The notes below the pieces were generated by a model. It did no database searches and was not told the origin of the DNA. It saw only the letters and a program-made list of their open reading frames with translations. Positions 16,224 through 23,833 of a DNA stretch of 45,125 nucleotides are shown in pieces (within the stretch, counting starts at the first letter, position 1; each line of letters begins with the position of its first letter). The stretch comes from Myxococcota bacterium (GTDB lineage: Bacteria; Myxococcota_A; Bradymonadia; UBA7976; UBA1532). The stretch covers positions 1-45,125 of the forward strand of contig JAKLJY010000059.1 in the NCBI GenBank assembly GCA_023150895.1, read 5' to 3'. The position numbers were made by a program, and so were the translations under genes.

Positions 16224-18030
16224 CGGACAGGTGCTGCCCACGCCCGAGATCTGCGACGGTCTGGACTCGGACTGTGATGCCGTCGCCGACGACGTCGATG
16301 GCGCCGGCGACCCCTGCGTCGAGGGCGTCGGTGCCTGCGCGCAGGCCGGCCGCCGCATCTGCGACGCCGCCGCGGGCGCCCTCGTGTGCAGCGCCTCGGC
16401 CGTTGAACCCCTGCCCGAACTCTGCGACGCCGTCGACAACGACTGCGACGGCGAAATCGACGAAGATTTCGCGCTCGGCGACCCCTGCGCCGTGGGGGTC
16501 GGGGCGTGCACGTCCGCTGGCGAGCTCACCTGCCTGCCCAACGGCGAGGTCGGCTGCGGCGCCGTGGCGCTCGAGCCCGCAGCGGAGCAGTGCAACGGCC
16601 TCGACGACGACTGTGACGATGCCATCGACGAAGACAACCCCCAGGGCGGCGGGGCGTGCGACACGGGCCGACCGGGCGCCTGCGGGGCCGGGGTGCGCAT
16701 CTGCGCCGACGGTCTGTTGCTGTGCGAGGCGGTCTTCCCGCCCCGACCCGAGCAATGCGACGCCGTCGACAACGACTGTGACGGTGCGGTCGACGAGGAC
16801 GCCGACGGCGCGGCGCTCGTCGAGGTCTGTTACGACGGCCCGCCCGGCACGCAGGGCGTCGGCACGTGTGTGTCCGGTCGCCGCACCTGTGACGCCGGGG
16901 CGTTCGGGCCATGCGAGGGTCAGGTGTTGCCCGCCGACGTCGAGGTCTGCGACGCGCTCGACGACGACTGCGACGGGCTCGTCGACGATCAGCCGGCCGG
17001 CGACTTCTGCGCCTGTCTCGAGGGCGCGCAGGTGGCCTGTTACACGGGGCCGGGCGGCACGGCGGGCGTGGGCGTCTGTCTCGCCGGCACCCAGACGTGC
17101 CTGCCCGGTGGCGAGGGCTACGGCCCCTGCGAGGGCGAGGTCCTGCCCGCCGCGGCCGAGGTCTGCAACGGCCTCGACGACGACTGCAACGGTGTCGCCG
17201 ACGATCTGCCGGGCCTCGGCGACGAGTGCGATCACGGGGTCGGTGGCTGTCAGCGCAAGGGGCGCCTCGCCTGTGACCCCGCCTCGGGCGAGGTCGTCTG
17301 TGTCGGCGAACTCGGGGCGCCCGGGGCCGAGATCTGTGACGGCATCGACAACGACTGCAACGGGGTGGTCGACGACAGCGGCCGCGCCGAGGCCTGCAAC
17401 GGCCTCGACGACGACTGCAATGGTCTCGTCGACGAGGGCGAGCCGGAGAGCGGCGCCGCCTGCGACACCGGCGTCCCCGGGACGTGCGCCGCGGGTCTGA
17501 CGGCCTGCCGCGCCGGCGCGGTCCTGTGTGAGCAGGTCGTCAGCCCCGTCGACGAGATCTGCGATGGCCTCGACAACGACTGCGACGCCGAGACCGACGA
17601 AGGCACCGGGGGCGTCGAACCGTGCGCGGCCGACGCGCTCGGCGTCTGCGCCGCCGGGCTGATCGAGTGTGTCGACGGTGTGTTCGTCTGTGTGCCGATG
17701 GTGATGCCCGAGGCGGAAGCGTGCGACGGCGAGGACGACGACTGCGATGGCGAGGTCGACGACGAAGCGGTCGGCACGAACGATGTCTGCGGCACCGGAC
17801 GCCCGGGCATCTGCCGTCAGGGCCGCCGGGTGTGCGAGGCGGCGGCGTGGCATTGTCCGCCCGATCAGAGCGAGGGCGCCGAGGCCTGCAACCGCCTCGA
17901 CGACGACTGCGACGGTGTGATCGACGATGGCCTGCGCAACGCGTGCGGGGTCTGCGGACCCCTCGCGGACGAGGTCTGCGACGGGGTCGACCAGGACTGC
18001 GACGGCGAGATCGACGACGGTGCGCCGTGT
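13911..18030 (+). repeat. 25 MopE-type Cys/Asp repeats in the giant gene
   Basis: I count 25 copies of a motif ending in DxDC(D/N)Gxx(D/N)(D/E), spaced by 35 to 80 residues. Intervening segments include a recurring CYxGPxGTxGVGxC unit and NPGGGxAC-SGxPG units, giving a higher-order pattern. The repeats resemble the copper-binding MopE family of methanotrophs and are common in Myxococcota. Copy 12, at about 15861-15900, carries the frameshift. Confidence 0.85.
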
Positions 18031-18933
18031 CCGGCCGGCACGGCCTGCGAGTTCGGCCGTTGCATCGAGCTGTGCTCGAACAACGAGTGCGGGGACGACC
18101 TCATCTGCGCGCGGGGCGTCTGCGCGACGGCCTGCGACGTGACGCCGTGCCCGGAGGGACAGCAGTGTGAGAACGGCATCTGCGTCGACCCCTGCGCCGG
18201 CGTCGCGTGCGGGGCCGGTGAGGCTTGCCTCGACGGCGACTGTGGCCCCGACGACTGCGGCTTCCTGGGGTGCCCGGACGGTCAGCGGTGCCGGGCAGGC
18301 GCCTGCGAGGCCGATCCGTGCGACGGCGTGACGTGTGCGGGCGGCGAGTTCTGCCGCAACGGCCTCTGCGTAGCGAGCTGCGCCGCGGTCGCCTGCCCGT
18401 GGGGCGAGACGTGCCTCGACGGCGCCTGCGTCGAGGACCCCTGTGCCGAGATCGGCTGCCCGGATGGACAGCGGTGCCGCGCCGGGGCTTGCGAGGCCGA
18501 CCCCTGCGAGGACAAAGCCTGTGGCGCGGGTGAGGCGTGCGTCGACGGTGCCTGCGTCGCGGATCCGTGTTCGGGCGTCGTGTGCCCGCCGGGCGAGGTG
18601 TGCGAGGTCCGCCACGGCGAGGCGCAGTGCGCCGCGGCCTGGGCGCCCGACCGCGAGGACGCCGGACCGGCGGACGCCGGGCTCGACGCGGGGCCCGCAC
18701 CCGCCGACGCGCTGGCCCCCGATGCCGAAAGCCGGGACGCGCAGGGCGGCGGCAGCTTCTTCGACCTGCCCCTCGAGGCGCCGCCGCCCGACGCGAGCAA
18801 CGGTCTCTCCAAGGACGGCCCGGCCGGGTGCGGGTGCCGCCTGCGCGGGCGGGACGGCGGAGCCTTCGCCTGGGTCCTGCTGCCCCTGGCCGTGCTGGCC
18901 CGGCGCCGGCGGCTCCGCGCGCCCCATCGCTGA
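15877..18933 (+). CDS. 3' portion of the giant repeat gene as now readable
   Basis: This frame is displaced +1 relative to the 5' portion and resumes genuine sequence at about 15886 (ADEAADGRPLSAACYDG). It carries MopE motifs 13-25, the Cys-rich stretch (18031-18645) and the sorting tail. The ATG at 15877 falls inside the former motif 12 and has no ribosome binding site or signal peptide, so independent translation and export are unlikely. Confidence 0.65.
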   Translation: MTADEAADGRPLSAACYDGPAGSAGLGPCRAGVRTCAAGAFGACDGQVLPGVEICNDADDDCSGRVDDLAGGAACACLPGTERACYEGPAGTAGQGLCRAGVQRCLADGSAFGACDGQVLPTPEICDGLDSDCDAVADDVDGAGDPCVEGVGACAQAGRRICDAAAGALVCSASAVEPLPELCDAVDNDCDGEIDEDFALGDPCAVGVGACTSAGELTCLPNGEVGCGAVALEPAAEQCNGLDDDCDDAIDEDNPQGGGACDTGRPGACGAGVRICADGLLLCEAVFPPRPEQCDAVDNDCDGAVDEDADGAALVEVCYDGPPGTQGVGTCVSGRRTCDAGAFGPCEGQVLPADVEVCDALDDDCDGLVDDQPAGDFCACLEGAQVACYTGPGGTAGVGVCLAGTQTCLPGGEGYGPCEGEVLPAAAEVCNGLDDDCNGVADDLPGLGDECDHGVGGCQRKGRLACDPASGEVVCVGELGAPGAEICDGIDNDCNGVVDDSGRAEACNGLDDDCNGLVDEGEPESGAACDTGVPGTCAAGLTACRAGAVLCEQVVSPVDEICDGLDNDCDAETDEGTGGVEPCAADALGVCAAGLIECVDGVFVCVPMVMPEAEACDGEDDDCDGEVDDEAVGTNDVCGTGRPGICRQGRRVCEAAAWHCPPDQSEGAEACNRLDDDCDGVIDDGLRNACGVCGPLADEVCDGVDQDCDGEIDDGAPCPAGTACEFGRCIELCSNNECGDDLICARGVCATACDVTPCPEGQQCENGICVDPCAGVACGAGEACLDGDCGPDDCGFLGCPDGQRCRAGACEADPCDGVTCAGGEFCRNGLCVASCAAVACPWGETCLDGACVEDPCAEIGCPDGQRCRAGACEADPCEDKACGAGEACVDGACVADPCSGVVCPPGEVCEVRHGEAQCAAAWAPDREDAGPADAGLDAGPAPADALAPDAESRDAQGGGSFFDLPLEAPPPDASNGLSKDGPAGCGCRLRGRDGGAFAWVLLPLAVLARRRRLRAPHR
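18826..18930 (+). other. MYXO-CTERM-type protein sorting signal
   Basis: The last 35 residues have the Cys motif GCGCR, a hydrophobic span (FAWVLLPLAVLA) and an Arg cluster (RRRRLR). In Myxococcota such tails anchor proteins to the cell envelope after processing at the Cys. This is one of the main taxonomic clues in the window. Confidence 0.75.
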
Positions 18934-18944
18934 GCATGGGTCGG

Positions 18945-19016
18945 GCCTCACCCCCTTTCCGGCTCGGGCGAGACCCGGGTCTACCGGAGGTGAGGCGGAC
19001 TCACCTGACCCTCCGG
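18945..19016 (+). promoter_or_regulatory. Mutually exclusive hairpins upstream of the PAS gene
   Basis: GCCTCACC (18945-18952) can pair with GGTGAGGC (18989-18996). Alternatively AGGTGAG (18988-18994) pairs with CTCACCT (19000-19006), and CCGGAGG (18984-18990) with CCTCCGG (19010-19016). Between them is the 12-base palindrome AGACCCGGGTCT (18971-18982). The arms compete for the same bases, as in attenuators, but no T-run follows. The palindrome could instead be an operator. Confidence 0.3.
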
Positions 19017-19040
19017 TGGACCGCAAGCGTGCTCGTGACG

Positions 19041-20444
19041 ATGAATATGGGTATGAACCCGGCACGCATCGCCCCCGAACTGTTGAAGCGCCTGGCCGAC
19101 GAGATACCCGCGGCCGTGATCGCCACGGACCCCGACGGCGTCGTCGAGCTGTGGTCGCGCGGCGCGGTCGAGCTCTTCGGCTACTCGGCGGAAGAAGCCG
19201 TCGGTCGGCCGCTCGCCGCGCTCCTGCCGACGTCCGAGGCGCCGGGCGAACCGCGCGCCCTGCCGAGCTGGGACGAGTGGCGGCGTCACAAGGGCGGGCA
19301 CGTCGCGCGGACCTCCGCGCGCGTCACCCCCCTCGAGGCGGGCGGTGTGGTGACCGGTTACCTGATATTGGCGTCGGCGGCCGGGGCGGCCGGAGCGGCC
19401 GGAGCGGCGCATCCCCTCGTCCGGGAGGACGCGTCGCGCTTCCACGGCGTCTTCGACTCGATGTCCGAGGGCGTGGTGGTGCAGGGGTCCGATGGCACGA
19501 TCGAGGCCTGCAATCCCGCGGCGGAGCGCATCCTGGGCCTGACCGCCGCGCAGATGGCCGGGCGCACGAGCGTCGATCCCCGTTGGCGCGCCATTCACGA
19601 GGATGGCTCGGACTTTCCGGGCCAGGATCACCCCGCCATGGTGACCCTGCGCACGGGCCGCCCCGTCGAGGGCGCGATCATGGGGGTGCACACGCCCGAC
19701 GGGCTCTTGCGCTGGATCTCCGTCGACACGCAGCCCGTCGCGGCGGAACCCGGCATGCCGCCGAGCGCCGTCGTCGCGACGTTCACCGACATCACGGAAC
19801 AGCGACGGCAAGCCGGCGAGCTGCGGCAGACGCTCGGGCGGCTCGAGCGCATGATGAGGGCCTCGAACGACGGCTACTGGGACAACGATCTCAGAACCGG
19901 CGAGGTCTTCATCAGCCCGGCGCTGCGGGGCATCTTCGGGACCGAGCGCTCCACGGACCGGATCAACGGCATGCTCGTCGACGCCGCGCATCCCGACGAC
20001 CTGCCCGCGCTGCTCGAGGACATGCGGCGGACGCGGGGCGGCGAAAAGGATCGCATCGATCTCGAGCTGCGCCTGCGGTGGACGGATGGAAACTGGCGGT
20101 GGGTCAACCTGCGCGGGGCGGTCGTCGGGCACGACGCGGCCGGGCGGCCCACCCACGTCGCCGGCGTGGTCATCGACGTCGACGAGCGGCATCGCTTGCG
20201 CCATGCCCTCGAGACCGCCCTGGCTGAAAACGTCGCGCTGGTCGCGAAGCTCGAGAAGGCGCTCGGCAAGGCACTCAGCGGCTATCTGCCGGTCTGCGCC
20301 TGGTGCAAGGCCGTCCGGGACGAGTCGGGGGCCTGGGTCCCGATGGACCGCTACGTCGAGCAGCACTCGGACGCGCTCGTGACCCACGGGATGTGTCCGA
20401 CGTGTTATCAACGCGAGGTCGGCGAGCTGCCATCGGGGAGCTGA
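19041..20444 (+). CDS. Triple-PAS protein with C-terminal Cys-rich (zinc-like) tail, no kinase domain
   Basis: A 467-residue cytoplasmic sensor-like protein. PAS 1 spans about residues 10-110 (AVIATDPDGVVELWSRGAVELFGYSAEEAVG), PAS 2 about 130-255 (MSEGVVVQGSDGTIEACN, ending FTDITEQR) and PAS 3 with a PAC region about 270-385. A short helical linker (385-412) leads to a conserved tail: Cys419-x2-Cys422, then HG-x-Cys452-PT-Cys455. This tail occurs after PAS domains in other bacteria and probably binds zinc. No histidine kinase, GGDEF or DNA-binding domain is present. ATG codons at 19041, 19047 and 19053 are all possible starts; none has a strong ribosome binding site. The redox gene 118 bases downstream may be a partner. 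Confidence 0.8.
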   Translation: MNMGMNPARIAPELLKRLADEIPAAVIATDPDGVVELWSRGAVELFGYSAEEAVGRPLAALLPTSEAPGEPRALPSWDEWRRHKGGHVARTSARVTPLEAGGVVTGYLILASAAGAAGAAGAAHPLVREDASRFHGVFDSMSEGVVVQGSDGTIEACNPAAERILGLTAAQMAGRTSVDPRWRAIHEDGSDFPGQDHPAMVTLRTGRPVEGAIMGVHTPDGLLRWISVDTQPVAAEPGMPPSAVVATFTDITEQRRQAGELRQTLGRLERMMRASNDGYWDNDLRTGEVFISPALRGIFGTERSTDRINGMLVDAAHPDDLPALLEDMRRTRGGEKDRIDLELRLRWTDGNWRWVNLRGAVVGHDAAGRPTHVAGVVIDVDERHRLRHALETALAENVALVAKLEKALGKALSGYLPVCAWCKAVRDESGAWVPMDRYVEQHSDALVTHGMCPTCYQREVGELPSGS

Positions 20445-20521
20445 CGGCTTTCGGGGGGATCGACACTGCGACAACATGACGCAGGGGCTCCCGGGCGCGC
20501 GAAGGCGCATCCTCCCGCCGC

Positions 20522-20543
20522 CACGACGGGTCGTCTCGTCGTG
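20522..20543 (+). promoter_or_regulatory. Inverted repeat in the leader of the oxidase-like gene
   Basis: CACGACG (20522-20528) and CGTCGTG (20537-20543) make a 7-base stem with an 8-base loop, ending 19 bases before the start codon. It may be an RNA structure or an operator. The remaining 118-base gap shows no gene. Confidence 0.3.
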
Positions 20544-20562
20544 CCCCCGCCGAGAGGTCCCC

Positions 20563-22023
20563 ATGAATCCGTCGCCCGCCCTTCGCCCGCGCCCCCTGGC
20601 GTGGCTGTTCTCCACCGACGCTCGTACCATCGGGCACGTCCACCTCGTCGTCTCGGCGCTGGCGCTCGTCGCCGGGGTCGTCGCCGCCCTCGCCGTCCAG
20701 GCGGAACGACTCACCCGAGGACCCACGGTCGTCGGCCCCGAGGGGTTCGCGCGGCTGTATGCCGCCCATGGCGTGCTGATGGTTCATCTCGTGCTCGTAC
20801 CCGCGCTGTCGGCGGTGCTCGGCAACCTGCGGCTGCCGGCCGAACTCGGGGCGTCGAACGTCGCGTTTCCCAAGCTGAACCGCGCGATGCTCTGGCTCTT
20901 CCTGGCCGGGGCGGCGGCGGCGATCGGCGGCCTGGCCGCCGGCGGCCTGCATCACTGGGCGTTCGACACCCAGGTCGGGGCGGTGGCTTCGAACCCGACG
21001 CTCGTCGCCATGGCCGGTGTGTTGATGCTGATGGTCTCCGCGATGGTCACGGGGCTGAACTTCATCGTCAGTGTGCACGTGCGGCGCGAACCCCGGCCGC
21101 TGTCCCTCTTCGCCTGGGGTCTTTGCCTCATGGCGGGGGTTCAATTGCTGGCGACCCCGGTTTTCGGTCTGACGGTCACGGTCGCGTTTGCCGAGCGGCT
21201 CTTCGACGTCGGTCTGGTGGACGCCTCGCTCGGCGGTGATCCGGGTCTGTACCGGCAGTTCGCCTGGTTCGCAGGGCACGGGACACTCACGGCGACGCTG
21301 CTCCCGGCGCTCGGGCTCGCGCTCGACCATCTCCTGGCCGCCGCGCGCCGGCCCGTCGGCAGCCGCCGGTTCGCCGTCGGGTCGCTCATCGCGCTGGCGG
21401 TCCTCGGCGTCACGACCTGGGGGCAGCACCTCTTCTTCGGCGGGCAGGCGGCCCTGGCGGACATGGTCTTCAGCCTCTTCGGCCTGCTGTCCGCCGTCCC
21501 CGCGGCCGGGCTGGTCTTCTACGGGCTGCGCCTTCTCGCCCGGGGCGGCGTGCGCTTCACGGCCGAGGCCCTCTGGTCGACGGCGTTTCTGTGTCTCTTC
21601 GCCGGGGGGACGGTGGCCGGCATCTTCCTCTCGACGCTCGGCACCGGCGGCCTGCTGGCCGGGTCGACGTTCTCGGCGGGTCACATTCACACGTTCATCG
21701 CCGGCGGCGTGCTCTTCGCGTTCATGGGCGGACTGTCGTCGACGTGGGGACCGACGGATGATGGGGTCGCGGCCGAGCCCCCCGGCGGGCGGATCGCCGC
21801 GCTGCTGGCGTTCGCGGGTGCGTCGCTGGCATTTCTGCCCATGTTCGCCGCCGGACTCGCCGGCATGCCGCGGCGCATGGATGACGCCCTGCCCGCCAGC
21901 GCCGGCATGCACGGTCTGGCATTCCTCGGCGGCCTCGTCCTGATCGCCGGGTTGAGCGTGGCCGTGTTCGGCTTCTGGCGGATGCACGCTCGGGGGGTGG
22001 CACGTCCTTTGCTTCGACATTGA
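20563..22023 (+). CDS. Heme-copper oxidase subunit I homologue with altered CuB site
   Basis: A 486-residue polytopic membrane protein (about 12 spans) clearly related to cytochrome c oxidase subunit I. The low-spin heme ligands are kept: His69 in YAAHGVLM and His376 in GHIHTF. The high-spin heme ligand His374 is kept too. CuB ligands are His239 (WFAGHGTL), Gln288 and His289 (TWGQHLFF), so one of the two adjacent histidines is Gln. The position of the cross-linked Tyr (HPEVY) is Thr243. Spacing agrees with bovine His61, His240, His290/291 and His376/378. No subunit II or III gene is adjacent. Start chosen at the ATG after GAGAGG. It is unlikely to be a normal oxygen reductase; heme storage, sensing or electron transfer are possible. 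Confidence 0.82.
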   Translation: MNPSPALRPRPLAWLFSTDARTIGHVHLVVSALALVAGVVAALAVQAERLTRGPTVVGPEGFARLYAAHGVLMVHLVLVPALSAVLGNLRLPAELGASNVAFPKLNRAMLWLFLAGAAAAIGGLAAGGLHHWAFDTQVGAVASNPTLVAMAGVLMLMVSAMVTGLNFIVSVHVRREPRPLSLFAWGLCLMAGVQLLATPVFGLTVTVAFAERLFDVGLVDASLGGDPGLYRQFAWFAGHGTLTATLLPALGLALDHLLAAARRPVGSRRFAVGSLIALAVLGVTTWGQHLFFGGQAALADMVFSLFGLLSAVPAAGLVFYGLRLLARGGVRFTAEALWSTAFLCLFAGGTVAGIFLSTLGTGGLLAGSTFSAGHIHTFIAGGVLFAFMGGLSSTWGPTDDGVAAEPPGGRIAALLAFAGASLAFLPMFAAGLAGMPRRMDDALPASAGMHGLAFLGGLVLIAGLSVAVFGFWRMHARGVARPLLRH

Positions 22024-22027
22024 AGCA
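22010..22027. promoter_or_regulatory. Inverted repeat across the stop/start junction
   Basis: TGCTTC (22010-22015) and GAAGCA (22022-22027) are perfect arms separated by 6 bases. They span the stop of the oxidase-like gene and the first base of the next ATG. As RNA it would partly occlude the start codon, which could couple translation of the two genes. Confidence 0.3.
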
Positions 22028-23382
22028 TGATCGAGATCAAGTCCACCCCGCCCGTCATCCCCGCATCCCCCTTTACTTTTGCGCGCCGTGCCTTTTTGCA
22101 CGGGCGACTCGGCTGGCCACTTCTGGTGGCGGCGCTGGTCGCCTGTGACCCGGGGGACGCAGCCGACGACGCACCGAGCGGGGGCACCGCCACCGGCCCG
22201 GAGGGCAAGGCCGACGACGGCGACGAGACCGACGCCGGGCTCGGCGGCGCGGCGGAGGAAACCCCGCAAGGCGGCGTGGAGGGCACGGGCGGCAACGAGG
22301 CGACCGGGGGCGCGGGCGGTCAGGAGCCCCCGCCCGAGCCCGTCGGCATCGCGGTCCTGGGCGCCGGCACGCACAGCGCCGACGCGGTCAGAATCGAGCT
22401 CCTCGCCGACGCCCGGCACGGGCTCAAGATCCCCCGCGACCTGGCCTTCAACCCGGAGCACGAGGGCGAGCTCTGGGTGGTCAATCAGCTCGACGACTCG
22501 ACGGTGACGTTCTTCGACCTGCACACCGATCAGCCGCGCCTCGCCAAGCGGATCGACCCCTACGCCATGCACTTCATGGACGCGCCGTCGAGCATCGCTT
22601 TCGGCGCGAGCATGACGTTCGGCACCTGTCAGGAGAGCCGCAACACCTACAACGGGCAGGCGGACGCCAACGACTTCATGGGCCCGACGCTCTGGCCGGC
22701 GGACTTCGACGTGTACGCGCACTCGAACCCGGAAGCCGTCGCCGGCCTGGGCTTCGACCTCGGCTCGCACCTGGACATGCTGCACGAGTCGCCGCTCTGC
22801 ATGGGCATCGCCTGGGAGAAAGACAACATCTACTGGACGTTCGACGGGCTCACCGGCTCCATCAGCCGCTATGACTTCATGCAGGATCACGGCGTCGGCT
22901 GGGACGATCACAGCGACGGGGTCATCGCCCGCTACGCCGAGGGCGAGGTCGGGCGAGTCGAGGGCATCCCCTCGCACCTCGCCTTCGACCATGGGACCGG
23001 GCTGCTCTACATCGCCGACACCGGCAACGCCCGCGTCGCGGTGCTCGACACGGCGACCGGCCGTTCGCGCGGGCGTCTGTCGGTCATCGAGCCCGGCACG
23101 CAGCTCTGGAAGATGGTCGACTTCGACCTGAAGACGCTCGTCGACACCGCGGCGGGCGAGCTCAGCCTGCCCTCGGGCCTCGCCCTGCACGACGGTCATC
23201 TGTATGTCGCCGACAACGAGACGAGCCGCATCACGGCCTTCTCGCTGAGCGGCGAGCGCGTCGATTGGCTCGACACCGGGCTGAACCCCGGCAGCCTGAT
23301 GGGCATCGAGTTCGATCCGACCGGCTGTCTGTACGCCGTCGACGGCCTCGGCAGCCGTCTGTTGCGCATCACGGCGAAGTAG
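22027..23382 (+). CDS. NHL/six-bladed beta-propeller lipoprotein
   Basis: A 451-residue lipoprotein with a long N-region, a hydrophobic stretch and lipobox ALVAC (about Cys40), followed by an acidic and Gly-rich linker to about residue 105. The rest is a beta-propeller with NHL-like blades, for example IPRDLAFNPEHEGELWVVNQLDDS, LAFDHGTGLLYIADTGNARV, LPSGLALHDGHLYVADNETS and MGIEFDPTGCLYAVDGLGS. Insertions carry several His and Trp residues. No heme motif is present. It overlaps the convergent small cytochrome gene by 14 bases at the 3' ends. The start is only 3 bases after the previous stop, with no obvious ribosome binding site, so coupling is probable. Function is unknown; surface binding is likely. 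Confidence 0.8.
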   Translation: MIEIKSTPPVIPASPFTFARRAFLHGRLGWPLLVAALVACDPGDAADDAPSGGTATGPEGKADDGDETDAGLGGAAEETPQGGVEGTGGNEATGGAGGQEPPPEPVGIAVLGAGTHSADAVRIELLADARHGLKIPRDLAFNPEHEGELWVVNQLDDSTVTFFDLHTDQPRLAKRIDPYAMHFMDAPSSIAFGASMTFGTCQESRNTYNGQADANDFMGPTLWPADFDVYAHSNPEAVAGLGFDLGSHLDMLHESPLCMGIAWEKDNIYWTFDGLTGSISRYDFMQDHGVGWDDHSDGVIARYAEGEVGRVEGIPSHLAFDHGTGLLYIADTGNARVAVLDTATGRSRGRLSVIEPGTQLWKMVDFDLKTLVDTAAGELSLPSGLALHDGHLYVADNETSRITAFSLSGERVDWLDTGLNPGSLMGIEFDPTGCLYAVDGLGSRLLRITAK

Positions 23383-23833
23383 GTGCGTCGTCGAGTGCGA
23401 ACTGTATCCAGGCGTGCAGCGTCCGGTACCCGTAGTCATCGCGGTCGGGGAAGACGAAGACGCCTCCGTGACCGGCGGGATGGACCGGCAATCGCAGCAG
23501 CAGGGACGCTTCGGCGCTCTGTGTGTCGAGAAGAAATGCGGTAGTCTGCCAGAAATTCAGTCGCATCTCCTCGTCCGTCAACGGGGTCATGCGATGGGTC
23601 GCCGCCGGATCGAGACGGTGCCGCCGAGGGGCGAACAGGGCGAACGGCCGCTGGGCATTTCCATGACAACCCGGATGGGCACAGCGGGACTCAAGCACGG
23701 GAAAAGCCTGCGCGGCGAAGCGTTCGACGCCGCCGAAGTCCGGCCACGTGAGACGGCTGTCCAACGGATCGCCGCAGGCGGCGATTGAGATGCTCAGCGC
23801 GAGCGCGAGCACGAGCACGAGACGGGGCCTCAT
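23369..23833 (-). CDS. Small monoheme lipoprotein (CX4CH), paralogue of the gene at 38303
   Basis: A 154-residue lipoprotein with lipobox SIAAC (Cys20). One heme attachment site uses the rarer CX4CH spacing (CAHPGCHG, about residues 51-57). The body shares with the 38303 gene the pattern F-x-x-x-A-x-P-x-L-E-x-R-C, then RP-x-A-L-x-A-x-RRHR-x-DPA and TPLT, and a C-terminal His-Gly-Gly before a final helix. It overlaps the tetraheme gene by 4 bases (ATGA), making it the last gene of a three-gene minus-strand operon. It probably passes electrons to or from the tetraheme protein; that is inferred from co-transcription. Confidence 0.82.
   Translation of the reverse strand: MRPRLVLVLALALSISIAACGDPLDSRLTWPDFGGVERFAAQAFPVLESRCAHPGCHGNAQRPFALFAPRRHRLDPAATHRMTPLTDEEMRLNFWQTTAFLLDTQSAEASLLLRLPVHPAGHGGVFVFPDRDDYGYRTLHAWIQFALDDAPTSP

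Larger units (their letters stand above)
12705..18933 (+). pseudogene. Giant secreted MopE-repeat protein with MYXO-CTERM tail, broken by a frameshift at about 15885
   Basis: One original gene of roughly 2,080 codons is now read in two frames. Architecture in order: signal peptide (to about residue 38, SAGAA), unknown beta-rich domain (about 40-310), three thrombospondin type-3 repeats, 25 MopE-type motifs (C-D/N-x-x-D-x-D-C-D/N-G-x-x-D-D/E), a Cys-rich stretch with repeated GxxCxxGxC units, an Asp/Ala/Pro linker, and a MYXO-CTERM-type sorting tail. TSP3 and MopE sequences bind calcium or copper, so a surface adhesin or metal-binding role is likely. The break falls in motif 12, where DCD-G-x-x-D-E has become DC-G. 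This is an 11-base loss consistent with deletion between two GCG triplets. If the break is a sequencing error, the gene is intact. Confidence 0.8.

Noticed and set aside
13911-18030. Regular periodic repeats that could suggest a CRISPR array or satellite DNA
   Set aside because: The repeats are at protein level with variable spacing and keep a reading frame; DNA copies differ at third codon positions.
20563-22023. Identification of the oxidase-like gene as a nitric oxide reductase
   Set aside because: The HPEVY-equivalent region and spacing follow cytochrome c oxidase, the extra Glu residues of NO reductases are not seen, and one metal-site His is Gln.
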